Positions 54,788-63,699 of a DNA stretch of 64,000 nt are shown piece after piece. The notes beneath the pieces are model-generated. The model did not search any database. It was not told the origin of the DNA and worked only from the letters and a program-made list of their open reading frames with translations. Source of the DNA: Aestuariibaculum sp. M13 (GTDB lineage Bacteria > Bacteroidota > Bacteroidia > Flavobacteriales > Flavobacteriaceae). The DNA lies in contig NZ_JANIAC010000002.1 in the NCBI RefSeq assembly GCF_024723255.1, positions 496,001 through 560,000 of the forward strand. Reading direction: 5' to 3'. The first letter of the stretch is position 1, and the number at the start of each line of letters is the position of its first letter. A program made the translations under genes and the position numbers.

Positions 54788-54818
54788 AAACCCTGTATAT
54801 ATAAAGTATACAAGGTTT
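54788..54818 (-). terminator. rho-independent terminator after mnmE
   Basis: AAACC and TGTATA (54788-54799, one unpaired C) pair with TATACA and GGTTT (54807-54818). On the minus strand a run of six T follows. It is 34 bp past the mnmE stop. Confidence 0.75.
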
Positions 54819-54851
54819 ATTATATTTTCGTTACCGATTAATTAATGAAGG

Positions 54852-56249
54852 TTACTTTCCGATACAGAAATTAGCAAAAATATTACCCAGTAACTCATCG
54901 TTCGTAACCTGACCAGTAATTTCACCGAAGTAATACAAGGCCTGACGAATATCGATAGCCAATAAATCTCCAGACAAACCAGAATCTAAACCGTAGCGCA
55001 CTTTTTCAATCTCTTCTAAAGCTTTTAATAACGAATCGTAGTGTCTTGTATTTGTTACAATGGTATCGTTATTTCTTAAAGCTCCGGTATTTACAAAACT
55101 TAGCAATTTATCCTTTAATTCTTCGACACCAAATCCAGTTTTTGCCGATAATAAATGTAAATCTGAAATCTGAATTTTAATGTTTTCTATCTCGGTTTCT
55201 GAAAGCTTATCGATTTTATTAGCAATTATTACGATTGGCTTTTGAGGATATTTGTTCTTAATTTTTTCAATTTCAATCTTAAACGATCTAATGAAACCGT
55301 CTTCTTTAAGATTGGTGCTATCTGCTAAGAAAATCACAACCTGAGCTTGCTCTATCTTCTCAAACGTCTTTTTAATACCGATGCTTTCAACCACATCCTG
55401 AGTTTCTCGAATACCTGCGGTATCTATAAACCGGAAACCAATTCCTCCTATTGAAATTTCGTCTTCAATGGTATCGCGAGTGGTTCCTGCAATATCTGAA
55501 ACAATAGCGCGTTCCTCATTTAAAAGCGCATTTAACAAGGTAGATTTACCAACGTTTGGTTCTCCTACAATAGCTACAGGAATTCCGTTTTTAATAACGT
55601 TACCTACAGCAAACGAATCGATTAAACGCTTTAATACCACACTAATGCGATCTACTAAATCTTTAAACTGAGATCTGTCTGCAAACTCGACATCTTCTTC
55701 TGCGAAATCTAATTCTAGTTCAATTAAGGAAGCAAAATTCAATAACTCTTCACGAAGTTTAGCGATTTCAGATGAAAATCCACCGCGCATTTGTTGCATG
55801 GCGATTTGATGAGACGCCTCATTATCACTGGCAATTAAATCGGCTACAGCTTCCGCCTGACTTAAATCTAATTTTCCATTTAAAAACGCACGAAGCGTAA
55901 ATTCACCCGGTGTTGCTGTTCTACAGCCTTTTCTAAGAAACAACTGAATAATTTCCTGTTGAATATAATTAGAACCATGACAAGACACCTCAACCACATC
56001 TTCACCGGTATAGGAGTTCGGGTTTTTAAAAACCGAAACTAAAACTTCATCAATAGTTTTTGGTCCATCGACAATATGTCCTAAATGTATGGTATGGGTT
56101 TTCTGTTTGGTAAGCGATTTATTATTTACAACCGACCTAAAACAACTATCGGCAATAGTAATAGCATCTTTACCTGATAAACGAATAACAGCAATGGCAC
56201 CCGCTCCTGAAGGTGTTGCCAAGGCAACTATGGTATCTTGATTAATCAT
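54852..56249 (-). CDS. mnmE: tRNA modification GTPase MnmE
   Basis: A 465-residue protein, the normal MnmE length. It has the N-terminal tetrahydrofolate-binding domain (TIVALATPSGAGAIAVIRLSG), a helical domain, and an inserted G domain with G1 GEPNVGKS (229-236), DTAG and NKID motifs. The C-terminus is the invariant FCIGK, whose Cys is catalytically important. With MnmG it makes cmnm5U34 in tRNA. It is 5 bp after the cvfB-like gene. Its 3' end is an integration target for islands such as SGI1 in enterobacteria, which is relevant to the adjacent integrase. Confidence 0.98.
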   Translation of the reverse strand: MINQDTIVALATPSGAGAIAVIRLSGKDAITIADSCFRSVVNNKSLTKQKTHTIHLGHIVDGPKTIDEVLVSVFKNPNSYTGEDVVEVSCHGSNYIQQEIIQLFLRKGCRTATPGEFTLRAFLNGKLDLSQAEAVADLIASDNEASHQIAMQQMRGGFSSEIAKLREELLNFASLIELELDFAEEDVEFADRSQFKDLVDRISVVLKRLIDSFAVGNVIKNGIPVAIVGEPNVGKSTLLNALLNEERAIVSDIAGTTRDTIEDEISIGGIGFRFIDTAGIRETQDVVESIGIKKTFEKIEQAQVVIFLADSTNLKEDGFIRSFKIEIEKIKNKYPQKPIVIIANKIDKLSETEIENIKIQISDLHLLSAKTGFGVEELKDKLLSFVNTGALRNNDTIVTNTRHYDSLLKALEEIEKVRYGLDSGLSGDLLAIDIRQALYYFGEITGQVTNDELLGNIFANFCIGK

Positions 56250-56254
56250 AAGGT

Positions 56255-57085
56255 TTAAACTAAATAAATGCCGTCTGGTTTAATCTCAATTTTCTTGTCT
56301 TTGTACAATGAACCTACTGCTTTTTTAAAGTTCTTTTTACTCATTTGAAGCAGATCCTTAATATCTTCAGGGTTCGATTTATCGGTTAAGTCTAAATAAC
56401 CGCCATTATCTTCTAATTCCTTTAAAATACGCTCGGCATTTGGTTCAATATTTCTATAGCCAATTTGCCCCAATGATATATCTAATTTATTACCGGGACG
56501 AATCTTCTTAACGACACCTTTTAACTTATCGCCTACGCTCAATTCTGTAAAAATTTGATCGTTATAAATTAAACCGGTATGTTTTTTATTCACAATAACG
56601 TTCATTCCAATTTCTGAAGGATGTGAGACAATTAAATCGACTTCATCAAACTGCTTAACGGTAAGTTCCTTATTGCTCAAAAAACGGTTGGTTTTACTCG
56701 AAGCGACTAACCTTTCAGTTTTCTCGTCCATATAACAATGCACCAGATACCATCCTTTAGGCTTCATTTTAAAGGCTTGTTCTTTAAACGGACAGAATAA
56801 TTCCTTTACCAGTCCCCAATCTAAAAAAGCTCCGAAATCGTTTACCTGACTGCATCGCAATAAAGCAAATTCGCCTAATTTAATATAAGGCATATCGGTA
56901 GTGGCTACCGGACGTTCTTCATTGTCTAAATACACAAAAACATCTAGCTTATCCCAAATTTTAAAAGTTTCTGGAACATACCTGTTTGGTACTAAAACCT
57001 CGTTATTTTCTTCATCTACTAAGTAAATACCATGATCGGTTTCACGTAGAATTTCTAATGTATTAACTTGCCCTATATTTATCAT
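56255..57085 (-). CDS. CvfB-like S1-domain RNA-binding protein
   Basis: A 276-residue protein matching the CvfB family: tandem S1-type barrels (residues about 1-65, 70-130, 145-215) and a C-terminal winged helix (LLQMSKKNFKKAVGSLYKDKKIEIKPDGIYLV). Typical blocks are GEFALLRCSQVNDFGAFLDWGL and GLIYNDQIF. The family binds RNA and affects gene expression; its precise role in Bacteroidota is unclear. It is co-transcribed with mnmE. Confidence 0.9.
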   Translation of the reverse strand: MINIGQVNTLEILRETDHGIYLVDEENNEVLVPNRYVPETFKIWDKLDVFVYLDNEERPVATTDMPYIKLGEFALLRCSQVNDFGAFLDWGLVKELFCPFKEQAFKMKPKGWYLVHCYMDEKTERLVASSKTNRFLSNKELTVKQFDEVDLIVSHPSEIGMNVIVNKKHTGLIYNDQIFTELSVGDKLKGVVKKIRPGNKLDISLGQIGYRNIEPNAERILKELEDNGGYLDLTDKSNPEDIKDLLQMSKKNFKKAVGSLYKDKKIEIKPDGIYLV

Positions 57086-57140
57086 GCTGCAAAGGTAATA
57101 ATATTAACACGAGTTTTTCCAATAAATATAAGACATAAAA

Positions 57141-57171
57141 AAAGCGCTGCAATATATAATTACAACGCTTT
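57141..57171 (-). terminator. terminator after the DUF2853 gene
   Basis: AAAGCG (57141-57146) pairs with CGCTTT (57166-57171), extended by TG/CA after one mismatch. A T-run follows on the minus strand. It begins about 22 bp past the stop at 57194. Confidence 0.7.
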
Positions 57172-57193
57172 TCTATGCATAATTAAGTGTATT

Positions 57194-57532
57194 CTAATAA
57201 ACAGATTCTTTACCGAAGTGCTTCGTTAATAAGTAATAAACCACCGCTCTGTATTTATTACGATTAGATTTACCATATTGCTCCATAACAGCATCAATAC
57301 CTGCGTCTAAATCTGGCCCGTCTGCTAAACCTAATTTTTTAATTAAAAAATTGTTTTTTACAGTAGCTACCTCTGCTTCATCTGATCCTGAAACTGTTGC
57401 TGCATCAGCGTTATAAATTGCAGGTCCGCACCCAATAGTTACTTTTGTTAATAAATCCATATCAGCATCAATACCACATTTCTCTTTTAAATCGGCAGCA
57501 TATTTCGCAATAAGCTCATCTCTTTTACTCAT
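57194..57532 (-). CDS. DUF2853 family protein
   Basis: A 112-residue cytoplasmic protein that matches DUF2853: it opens MSKRDELIAKYAADLKEKCGI, and ends KYRAVVYYLLTKHFGKESVY. The family is small, helical and of unknown function. It is a single-gene unit with its own terminator. Confidence 0.9.
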   Translation of the reverse strand: MSKRDELIAKYAADLKEKCGIDADMDLLTKVTIGCGPAIYNADAATVSGSDEAEVATVKNNFLIKKLGLADGPDLDAGIDAVMEQYGKSNRNKYRAVVYYLLTKHFGKESVY

Positions 57533-57673
57533 AATAATGTCTTTTATAAATTAATAAAATTAGTAGTTTTAAATATACTTAATTTTATGACACTGTAAAA
57601 GGGAAATAGTCACATATAACACAGATTTTACATACGTCAATTAACAAAACGCGAGGAAATCTATAAAATACCG

Positions 57674-59434
57674 TTACTTTAAAAACTCAAAATAATTTAA
57701 AAGGACTTTGTCGTTAACTTGTTTAGGCGTAAAAACCTCAAGTAATTTTGGTCTTTCACTTTTTTCGTAAAAACCTTCTAAAGCATACTCCAAAGAGGTT
57801 TCCTCGTTAGCTGTTATATACTCGAAACCATACATCTCACTTAAATGCTTTGCTGTTAAATTATGATTGGTTTCAAAGTAAGTATCGAAATTTTCAGTAT
57901 CCTTATGCCCAGGAAGAATTCTAAAAATACCGCCACCTGTATTGTTCACTACTATAATTCTGAAATTAGCCGGTATATAGTTATTCCAAAGTGCATTACT
58001 ATCGTATAAAAAACTTAAATCACCAGTAATAAATGTGGTTTGCTTTTCATTGGCAACTGCACAGCCTATCGCTGTAGACGTACTACCATCGATTCCACTG
58101 GTTCCTCGATTACAATACACCTCCAGAGTTTTATTTATTGTAAAAAGTTGAGCATAACGAATTGGTGAACTATTGGCTATTTGTAATATTGTGTAATTAG
58201 GAACAGCATTGAACAAATAATTAAAAACCTTAAAATCACTAAACGGAATTTGATTTAAATACTGATTATGTTTTTCCATTCGTTGAGTTCTTACCTTCTT
58301 CCAGTCAGAATGATAATGGCTCTTTACATAATGCGTAAGTTTTGGTAAAAACGTTTCGAAAAACTGATTTGGTGTAACCTCCAAGTGATTACTTAAACAG
58401 AAAAATGTATCGTTGGCATCCTTCTTACCAATATGCCAGTGTTCCCTAGGCTGATATTTACGTAAAAATGCTTTAATTTTTTTAGAAACAATCAGTCCTC
58501 CAAAAGTTACAAGAATATCAGGCTGTAGCTCCTTTTCTTCTTCCTCTGTTAGAGGCGCAATCATTTGATCGATACTCGGGAAAAAGCTGTCGTGATATAA
58601 ATTCGATGTTGTCTCTGTAAATACAATAACACTATCGTCTTCAGCCAATTCATCAAGCCATTTTCGTTCTATCTCATTAGGTTGATTTACTCCAACCAAA
58701 ACCATCTTTTTGGTAGCAGCATTCCAATCTTCCAGACATTCCTGTAGCGTATACGTTTCAATCGTTTTTTGCTTCACTGAAAACTCTGTTACCTTAGGCG
58801 AAACACTTAATTTATCAACCGTTTGATACAAAGGTTCATCAAAAGGAATATTAATATGAACCGGACCTTGTTTTATAATGGAATGATTTATTGCCGTTTG
58901 AATTTCTTCCTCATTATACGACTGAATATCTTTCTGAAGTCCTAAAAAACGCTCTAATCGGTCTTCAATGTTCTTAAATATTGGTAAATCTTCATTACCA
59001 GGAAGGTTATTCTCATCCTTTAAATCTAATTTCAGATTCGCTGAATACAGAATATGATTATCAAAAACGTTTTTCTGATTTATCGTTTGTCCATCACCAA
59101 TCCCAATTAAATGCTTTGGTCGATCTGCCGACAAAACTACTAACGGAATATCGCTGTAAAACGCTTCAGCTACCGCCGGATAATAATTCAACAAAGCACT
59201 ACCCGATGTACATACCACAGCTGTTGGCTCCTTTATTTGTTGCGCAATACCTAAAGCAAAAAAAGCAGCACATCGTTCATCGACAATACTATAACACTTA
59301 AAATACGGATCGTTGGAAAAACCAAGAGTTAATGGAGCATTTCTACTTCCCGGAGATATTATAATATGTTGAATGCCTTTAGCCTTACAAAGCTCTATAA
59401 CAGTTTGAGCAAGAGGGATATTTGGGTACATCAT
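57674..59434 (-). CDS. menD: 2-succinyl-5-enolpyruvyl-6-hydroxy-3-cyclohexene-1-carboxylate synthase
   Basis: A 586-residue ThDP-dependent enzyme, usual MenD length. It has the N-terminal pyrimidine-binding domain (HIIISPGSRNAPLTLGF, AVVCTSGSALLNYYPAVAEAFYSDIPLVVLSADRP). The C-terminal domain holds GDLSFLYDSNALWNN with the Mg/ThDP-binding Asp and VVNNTGGGIF. It converts isochorismate and 2-oxoglutarate in menaquinone synthesis. It lies 50 bp after menF and is the last gene of the cluster. Confidence 0.97.
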   Translation of the reverse strand: MMYPNIPLAQTVIELCKAKGIQHIIISPGSRNAPLTLGFSNDPYFKCYSIVDERCAAFFALGIAQQIKEPTAVVCTSGSALLNYYPAVAEAFYSDIPLVVLSADRPKHLIGIGDGQTINQKNVFDNHILYSANLKLDLKDENNLPGNEDLPIFKNIEDRLERFLGLQKDIQSYNEEEIQTAINHSIIKQGPVHINIPFDEPLYQTVDKLSVSPKVTEFSVKQKTIETYTLQECLEDWNAATKKMVLVGVNQPNEIERKWLDELAEDDSVIVFTETTSNLYHDSFFPSIDQMIAPLTEEEEKELQPDILVTFGGLIVSKKIKAFLRKYQPREHWHIGKKDANDTFFCLSNHLEVTPNQFFETFLPKLTHYVKSHYHSDWKKVRTQRMEKHNQYLNQIPFSDFKVFNYLFNAVPNYTILQIANSSPIRYAQLFTINKTLEVYCNRGTSGIDGSTSTAIGCAVANEKQTTFITGDLSFLYDSNALWNNYIPANFRIIVVNNTGGGIFRILPGHKDTENFDTYFETNHNLTAKHLSEMYGFEYITANEETSLEYALEGFYEKSERPKLLEVFTPKQVNDKVLLNYFEFLK

Positions 59435-59484
59435 AGCTTTTTAATGAGTATGTAAAAGTAATAATAGCGTAGCAAATACCCTAA

Positions 59485-60603
59485 TTACAAAACGTTTTTC
59501 ATCACTTTAGATTTCGATACCGTTTCTTCCCATTCGCTTTCCGCATTTGAATGTGATGTGATACCGCCTCCAACATAGATAATTGCAGTACTATTTTTAA
59601 TTTGCATGCAACGTAAATTCACATACAACTGGGTACTTTTCTTAGGAATGGCGTATGCCCGGTTTTCTATATTACGTCGCCCTGAACGGGGTTTAGCGAC
59701 GGTTTCTAAATTTAATTCACCTAAAAAACCTGTATAATATTCTCTATTATAGTTTTCATTTTTTAAGATAAACTCTTTTGACTCCTGTTTAGGCAAACCA
59801 CAAACGGCTGGCGTTGGATGAATTATTGAAATGACATCCTTTAACGCTGAATTAGAGTCCAGTCGTGCTGAAATTAGAGTTCTTAAATGAACTAGATTAC
59901 CGGCTTTTACCGTCTCTGTTTTCGAAACTTTTAAATGGCCTACTGAAGGCTTAATGCTATCTACAATAAAATCAGTTACAAATTGTTGTTCTTCCCTTTC
60001 CTTATTCTGCCAGGTCACATCAAGTGTACCGTTGTATTCCTGAGTGCCGGCTAATGACATGATTGAAAACTGCTGACCTTCAATTTTTATCAAAGTTTCC
60101 GGAGTCGCGCCTAACCATAAACCCACTTTTGGATGATACCAGCAATACGCAAAAGCTAACGGATAATGATTAAGAAGACTTTTAAAAATTTCAATAGGAT
60201 TAGTTTCTTTAATTTTAACGTCTTCCTTTCTTGACAATACTACTTTTTCAAAAGCAGCATCTTTAATAGCTTCAACCCCTTTGTTAACCAAATTAATATG
60301 AAAGGCCTTTTGCTCGCCTGTCACAACAGATAACGGCTTACCGTTAAGTTGTGTTGGTATTACCTCATAATCTGAACAAATAATTTTTGAAGCATTATCT
60401 ACAGGCAACAAAATAGCATCTAAAGCATCATCAAAAGGTGCAAAAACAAATCCTTTCTCTGTAAAATCTTTGGTAATATGTAACGTATTATCTTTTTGTA
60501 AAAACGCCGATATAGATGATTCTCCTGGTTTTCTATAAGCAACAAAAGGCAACTCGTTATTGTATTGGGTTTCAATACAGGTAAAAAAATTAAATAAGGT
60601 CAT
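59485..60603 (-). CDS. menF: isochorismate synthase
   Basis: A 372-residue chorismate-binding enzyme. It has AFEKVVLSRKEDVKI, WLGATPETLIKIEG, SLAGTQEYNG, the HPTPAVCGLPKQES block, and EYYTGFLGELN near the active site. It makes isochorismate from chorismate, the step before MenD. Its gene is 3 bp after the thioesterase and 50 bp before menD. EntC-type siderophore synthesis is unlikely given this context. Confidence 0.93.
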   Translation of the reverse strand: MTLFNFFTCIETQYNNELPFVAYRKPGESSISAFLQKDNTLHITKDFTEKGFVFAPFDDALDAILLPVDNASKIICSDYEVIPTQLNGKPLSVVTGEQKAFHINLVNKGVEAIKDAAFEKVVLSRKEDVKIKETNPIEIFKSLLNHYPLAFAYCWYHPKVGLWLGATPETLIKIEGQQFSIMSLAGTQEYNGTLDVTWQNKEREEQQFVTDFIVDSIKPSVGHLKVSKTETVKAGNLVHLRTLISARLDSNSALKDVISIIHPTPAVCGLPKQESKEFILKNENYNREYYTGFLGELNLETVAKPRSGRRNIENRAYAIPKKSTQLYVNLRCMQIKNSTAIIYVGGGITSHSNAESEWEETVSKSKVMKNVL

Positions 60604-60606
60604 TAA

Positions 60607-61032
60607 CTATCCTTGTTTTGGTAACGAAATGGTAGATAATTTACAAACCGAGATTAAATTATTGTCTTCATCGGTTACTTTGATATCCAACAACTGGGTT
60701 GTTCTTCCTTTATGAACAAACGTTGCTTTAGCATAAACAAAGCCCTCACGAATACTTTTTAAATGGTTTGCTGAAATTTCTATACCACGCACAAAAAACT
60801 TTTCGGTATCTATAAAAATATGCGAAGCAAAACTCCCTACACTTTCTGCTAAAGCGGCTGTTGCACCACCGTGCAAAACACCATCAGGCTGGTGTACTCT
60901 CGAGTTTACAGGCATTCGAGCCACTAAAAAATCATCACCATAATCTACAACTTCAATTTCTAAGGTTTCCATTAAAGTATTTTTGCAAGCTGCATTAGCT
61001 TGAGCTATTACATTCTCTTTAGATAATGGCAT
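60607..61032 (-). CDS. hotdog-fold thioesterase (PaaI/MenI-like)
   Basis: A 141-residue hotdog thioesterase with the family motif HQPDGVLHGGATAALAESVGSFAS (helix carrying the catalytic acid E74) and HLKSIREGFVYAKATFVHKGRTTQLLDIKV. Position at the head of the menF-menD unit suggests it hydrolyses DHNA-CoA in menaquinone synthesis (MenI role), although a phenylacetyl-CoA-type substrate is possible. Confidence 0.88.
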   Translation of the reverse strand: MPLSKENVIAQANAACKNTLMETLEIEVVDYGDDFLVARMPVNSRVHQPDGVLHGGATAALAESVGSFASHIFIDTEKFFVRGIEISANHLKSIREGFVYAKATFVHKGRTTQLLDIKVTDEDNNLISVCKLSTISLPKQG

Positions 61033-61038
61033 TTAATA

Positions 61039-61070
61039 TTGTATTTTTATTAGCGCAGGTAAAAATACAA
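61039..61070. promoter_or_regulatory. inverted repeat between thioesterase and acetyltransferase genes
   Basis: TTGTATTTTTA (61039-61049) is the exact reverse complement of TAAAAATACAA (61060-61070), with a 10-nt spacer. It lies 7 bp upstream of the menaquinone unit and in the divergent gap, so it could be an operator. Confidence 0.4.
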
Positions 61071-61130
61071 AATGCTAATCAAAGGCATGAAAAATTAACC
61101 TTTAATTAAATTTACCTTATTAATAATTTT

Positions 61131-61703
61131 ATGAAAGCACCTACTTTAGAAAATAACCGTGTTAAACTAACCTTATTAGATTTAAGCAACTATAAACACC
61201 TTTTAGATATTGCACTGCAACCCAATCTTGTTCAGTATTCGCCGAGTAAAATTAACACCCCGGAAGACTTAAAAGATTATGTACAAACGGCGGTTGATGC
61301 ATATTACCACCAAACAGCAATCCCTTTTATTATTTTTGACAAACAACTGAACTCATATGCTGGGAGTACTCGTTTTGCTCTAATAAACTGGCAAAACAAA
61401 CTTTTACACATTGGTTGGACCTGGATTGGCAAAGAATTTCAAGGAAGCGGATTAAATACACAAATGAAATACCTAATGCTTGAATATGCTTTTGAAACGC
61501 TGAACTTCGACAAAGTTTGCTTCACCGTAGATGAACGCAATACAAAATCAAGAAAAGCAGTTGAAAAATTAGGAGCAACCTTAGAAGGCATCCTAAGAAA
61601 AGATGTTTTAATGCTGGACGGTTTTAAGCGTAGTACTTGTTATTATGGCATTTTAAAAGAAGAATGGCCAAAGATAAAATCAACTATAGTAGCCCAGCTT
61701 TAA
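61131..61703 (+). CDS. GNAT acetyltransferase (RimJ/RimL type)
   Basis: A 190-residue GNAT protein. It has the typical RimL-like order: LENNRVKLTLLDLSNY at the N-terminus, GWTWIGKEFQGSGLNTQMKYLML (acetyl-CoA loop) and VCFTVDERNTKSRKAVEKLGATLEGILRKD. The acceptor is unknown. Its 3' end overlaps the convergent Pr6Pr gene by 24 bp. Confidence 0.9.
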   Translation: MKAPTLENNRVKLTLLDLSNYKHLLDIALQPNLVQYSPSKINTPEDLKDYVQTAVDAYYHQTAIPFIIFDKQLNSYAGSTRFALINWQNKLLHIGWTWIGKEFQGSGLNTQMKYLMLEYAFETLNFDKVCFTVDERNTKSRKAVEKLGATLEGILRKDVLMLDGFKRSTCYYGILKEEWPKIKSTIVAQL

Positions 61704-62288
61704 ACGTTGTCCTAAACCAATAAACATAGAAAATAGCATTAAAAACAGCAAACACATTAAAACACTATTAATTAAGGTTTGTTGCCAGCCTATTTCCAAA
61801 ACATTAATAAACGGGTAGGGATAAAACCCGGAAAACATACCTCGTGTTAATATATATATTAAATACACCAACGGGTAAATCAACCATTTCGGAATTAAAG
61901 ACCAAACAACATGTTTGGCTCCATCGTACAAAAACCAATACACCACGGTTAAAACAGGAATAATACTATGAAGTAATTCGTCTATAACAATCTGAAAACC
62001 TTCAGGTGTCCAGACCGGTCTCAATAAGGTTTGATATACTACGCAAACCACCGTAATATAAACCGCAATTGGTGTTAACCATGTTTTGTAATCCACCTTT
62101 TGAAAGTTTAAACTTTTCATGGTAAAAAACAGCGCTACAATGGTGTTTGTTAATATGGTGAAATAACTAAAAAACCGTTCTATCGATTCTACCGAAGACA
62201 TGGTTTTATCCATTAGCATCAAAAAAAACTGCATTATTACGGCAAACCAGCCCAATATAGCAATACTATAAGCCAACCGTGTTTTCAT
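61680..62288 (-). CDS. Pr6Pr family membrane protein
   Basis: A 202-residue membrane protein with six predicted helices, matching Pr6Pr: SVESIERFFSYFTILTNTIVALFF, LLHSIIPVLTVVYWFLYDG and YPLVYLIYILTRG, with PYPFINV before the last helix. Function is not established. It follows the lipoprotein gene by 18 bp. Confidence 0.88.
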   Translation of the reverse strand: MKTRLAYSIAILGWFAVIMQFFLMLMDKTMSSVESIERFFSYFTILTNTIVALFFTMKSLNFQKVDYKTWLTPIAVYITVVCVVYQTLLRPVWTPEGFQIVIDELLHSIIPVLTVVYWFLYDGAKHVVWSLIPKWLIYPLVYLIYILTRGMFSGFYPYPFINVLEIGWQQTLINSVLMCLLFLMLFSMFIGLGQRLKLGYYS

Positions 62289-62306
62289 AAATGGTTAATA
62301 TAAATG

Positions 62307-63104
62307 TTATTTACAATTGGTTTTCACCAGAGGCATTTTAGAAGAATAAGCAATACTATCTCTAAACTTAAAGGCTGTTCCCGTTTCGTTTAAGGTGCCG
62401 AATCCTTCAATTAGAGTATCTTTTTTCACTAAAAACGCGACTTCCCTAACGCTTTCTATACCTTCCGAAATAAAAGTAAATGTACCCAGAAGCTTATCGC
62501 TATACAACTTCCCTCTAAAATTACCCATGTTCTCATCTTTTTCGTGATACCTGTATTTTAACCGACCGTAAACATCGTCACTCACATCGGTAATTTGAAA
62601 TAGCAACTCATTTCCGTCTCCACTATATACGTAGCAACCTGTCTTCAAAGATGTTGTGTAATAACCACAGCCTGCTAAGGTATGATGTGCTGTTTCTCCT
62701 GTGTAATTATAATTAATAGTTACAGCATAAGGAAACGACTCGCCTGACATAGCGTTTATACAATTGCGTTTTGAAATCTGAATCGTTAAAACCACAGCTT
62801 CTGTTTCTACATGATAACGCTTTACGTTAGCATCCATAGCACGAACAGGCTCAATATGCGGTGTTATAATGGTATCACTCATCATCTTCAATTCAATTTT
62901 ATTATCCGCAATTTCCAAACCCCAAAATGGTTCGGTTCCTGCTGCTTTAAAATAAGAACCAGACTCAAGTGTTTCTGAATATTCTTCTTTTGTTTGAACT
63001 TTCAAAGTGTCTGATAATTCAGTATCTGAAGTTTCCAATTTTTCAGTATTCTTATTTTTACATCCAATGAGTAAAATCAAGAAAACAAAAGCAAACCTAA
63101 ACAT
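62307..63104 (-). CDS. lipoprotein with COG3650-like domain
   Basis: A 265-residue lipoprotein (LLIGC lipobox, C15). Residues about 50-155 have the COG3650-like pattern FKAAGTEPFWGLEIADNKIELKM with GESFPYAVTINYN and TLAGCGYY. The C-terminal part (LLFQITDVSDDVYGRLKYRYHEKDENMGNFRGKL) resembles small Bacteroidota envelope proteins. Function is unknown. It is 3 bp after the META gene. Confidence 0.8.
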   Translation of the reverse strand: MFRFAFVFLILLIGCKNKNTEKLETSDTELSDTLKVQTKEEYSETLESGSYFKAAGTEPFWGLEIADNKIELKMMSDTIITPHIEPVRAMDANVKRYHVETEAVVLTIQISKRNCINAMSGESFPYAVTINYNYTGETAHHTLAGCGYYTTSLKTGCYVYSGDGNELLFQITDVSDDVYGRLKYRYHEKDENMGNFRGKLYSDKLLGTFTFISEGIESVREVAFLVKKDTLIEGFGTLNETGTAFKFRDSIAYSSKMPLVKTNCK

Positions 63105-63107
63105 GAC

Positions 63108-63536
63108 TTATGGTGTTACTTTTTTGAAGCGCATCATAGGTAAATCGCCCATCAATAAATTCAATTTTCCATCGGCATCAATACTATAAGCATCTATTTT
63201 CTTCATAGTTTTAAGAAATACCACTTCTCCTCCGCCTTCACAAAACATTAAAGTTGTTGGTCCCGGCTCTCCGAAAGACAATTTATTTCCTTCTAAAGTA
63301 TAATCTGCCGAATATCCATTACAGCCATTGTTTCCCATAACTTTCCCTTCTTCTTTACTAAAAGTTATTTGAGGTTTTTTGTTCGGATAAAGACCATCAA
63401 ATGCTATGCGAGGTCCAGTAACATATTCTAGTTCCCATGATGAATTATATATGGCATCTGTTGTAGACTGTGATGTTTTACATGAAAAGACAAATAGAAG
63501 ACAAGCAATACAAAAAGTTAAGCTTAAGTATTTCAT
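63108..63536 (-). CDS. META-domain lipoprotein (HslJ-like)
   Basis: A 142-residue lipoprotein (FVFSC lipobox, C19) with a META domain: NSSWELEYVTGPRIAF, PQITFSKEEGKVMGNNGCNGYSADYTLEGN and FGEPGPTTLMFCEG. HslJ-type META proteins are linked to heat shock and antibiotic tolerance in other bacteria; the role here is unknown. It heads a three-gene run with the next lipoprotein and Pr6Pr. Confidence 0.92.
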   Translation of the reverse strand: MKYLSLTFCIACLLFVFSCKTSQSTTDAIYNSSWELEYVTGPRIAFDGLYPNKKPQITFSKEEGKVMGNNGCNGYSADYTLEGNKLSFGEPGPTTLMFCEGGGEVVFLKTMKKIDAYSIDADGKLNLLMGDLPMMRFKKVTP

Positions 63537-63638
63537 AAGTTAAGGTTTTTAATATGTTCCCTACGAAGTTAGCTTATTAATAACTTAAAATCAAACGTTT
63601 TAACGATTCGAAATATCTTTTAACATAAAAAAAACATA

Positions 63639-63668
63639 GCAACCATAAATAGAGTATTTGATGGTTGC
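63639..63668 (-). terminator. rho-independent terminator after the aldo/keto reductase
   Basis: GCAACCAT (63639-63646) pairs perfectly with ATGGTTGC (63661-63668). On the minus strand the stem is followed by a run of eight T. Confidence 0.85.
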
Positions 63669-63699
63669 CATGGTTTATATTTTATTAAAAATGAAAATA

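Noticed and set aside
43267-54800. CRISPR arrays, tRNA genes or retron-like RNAs in the island.
   Set aside because: No regularly spaced repeats, cloverleaf with CCA context, or reverse transcriptase motif was seen.
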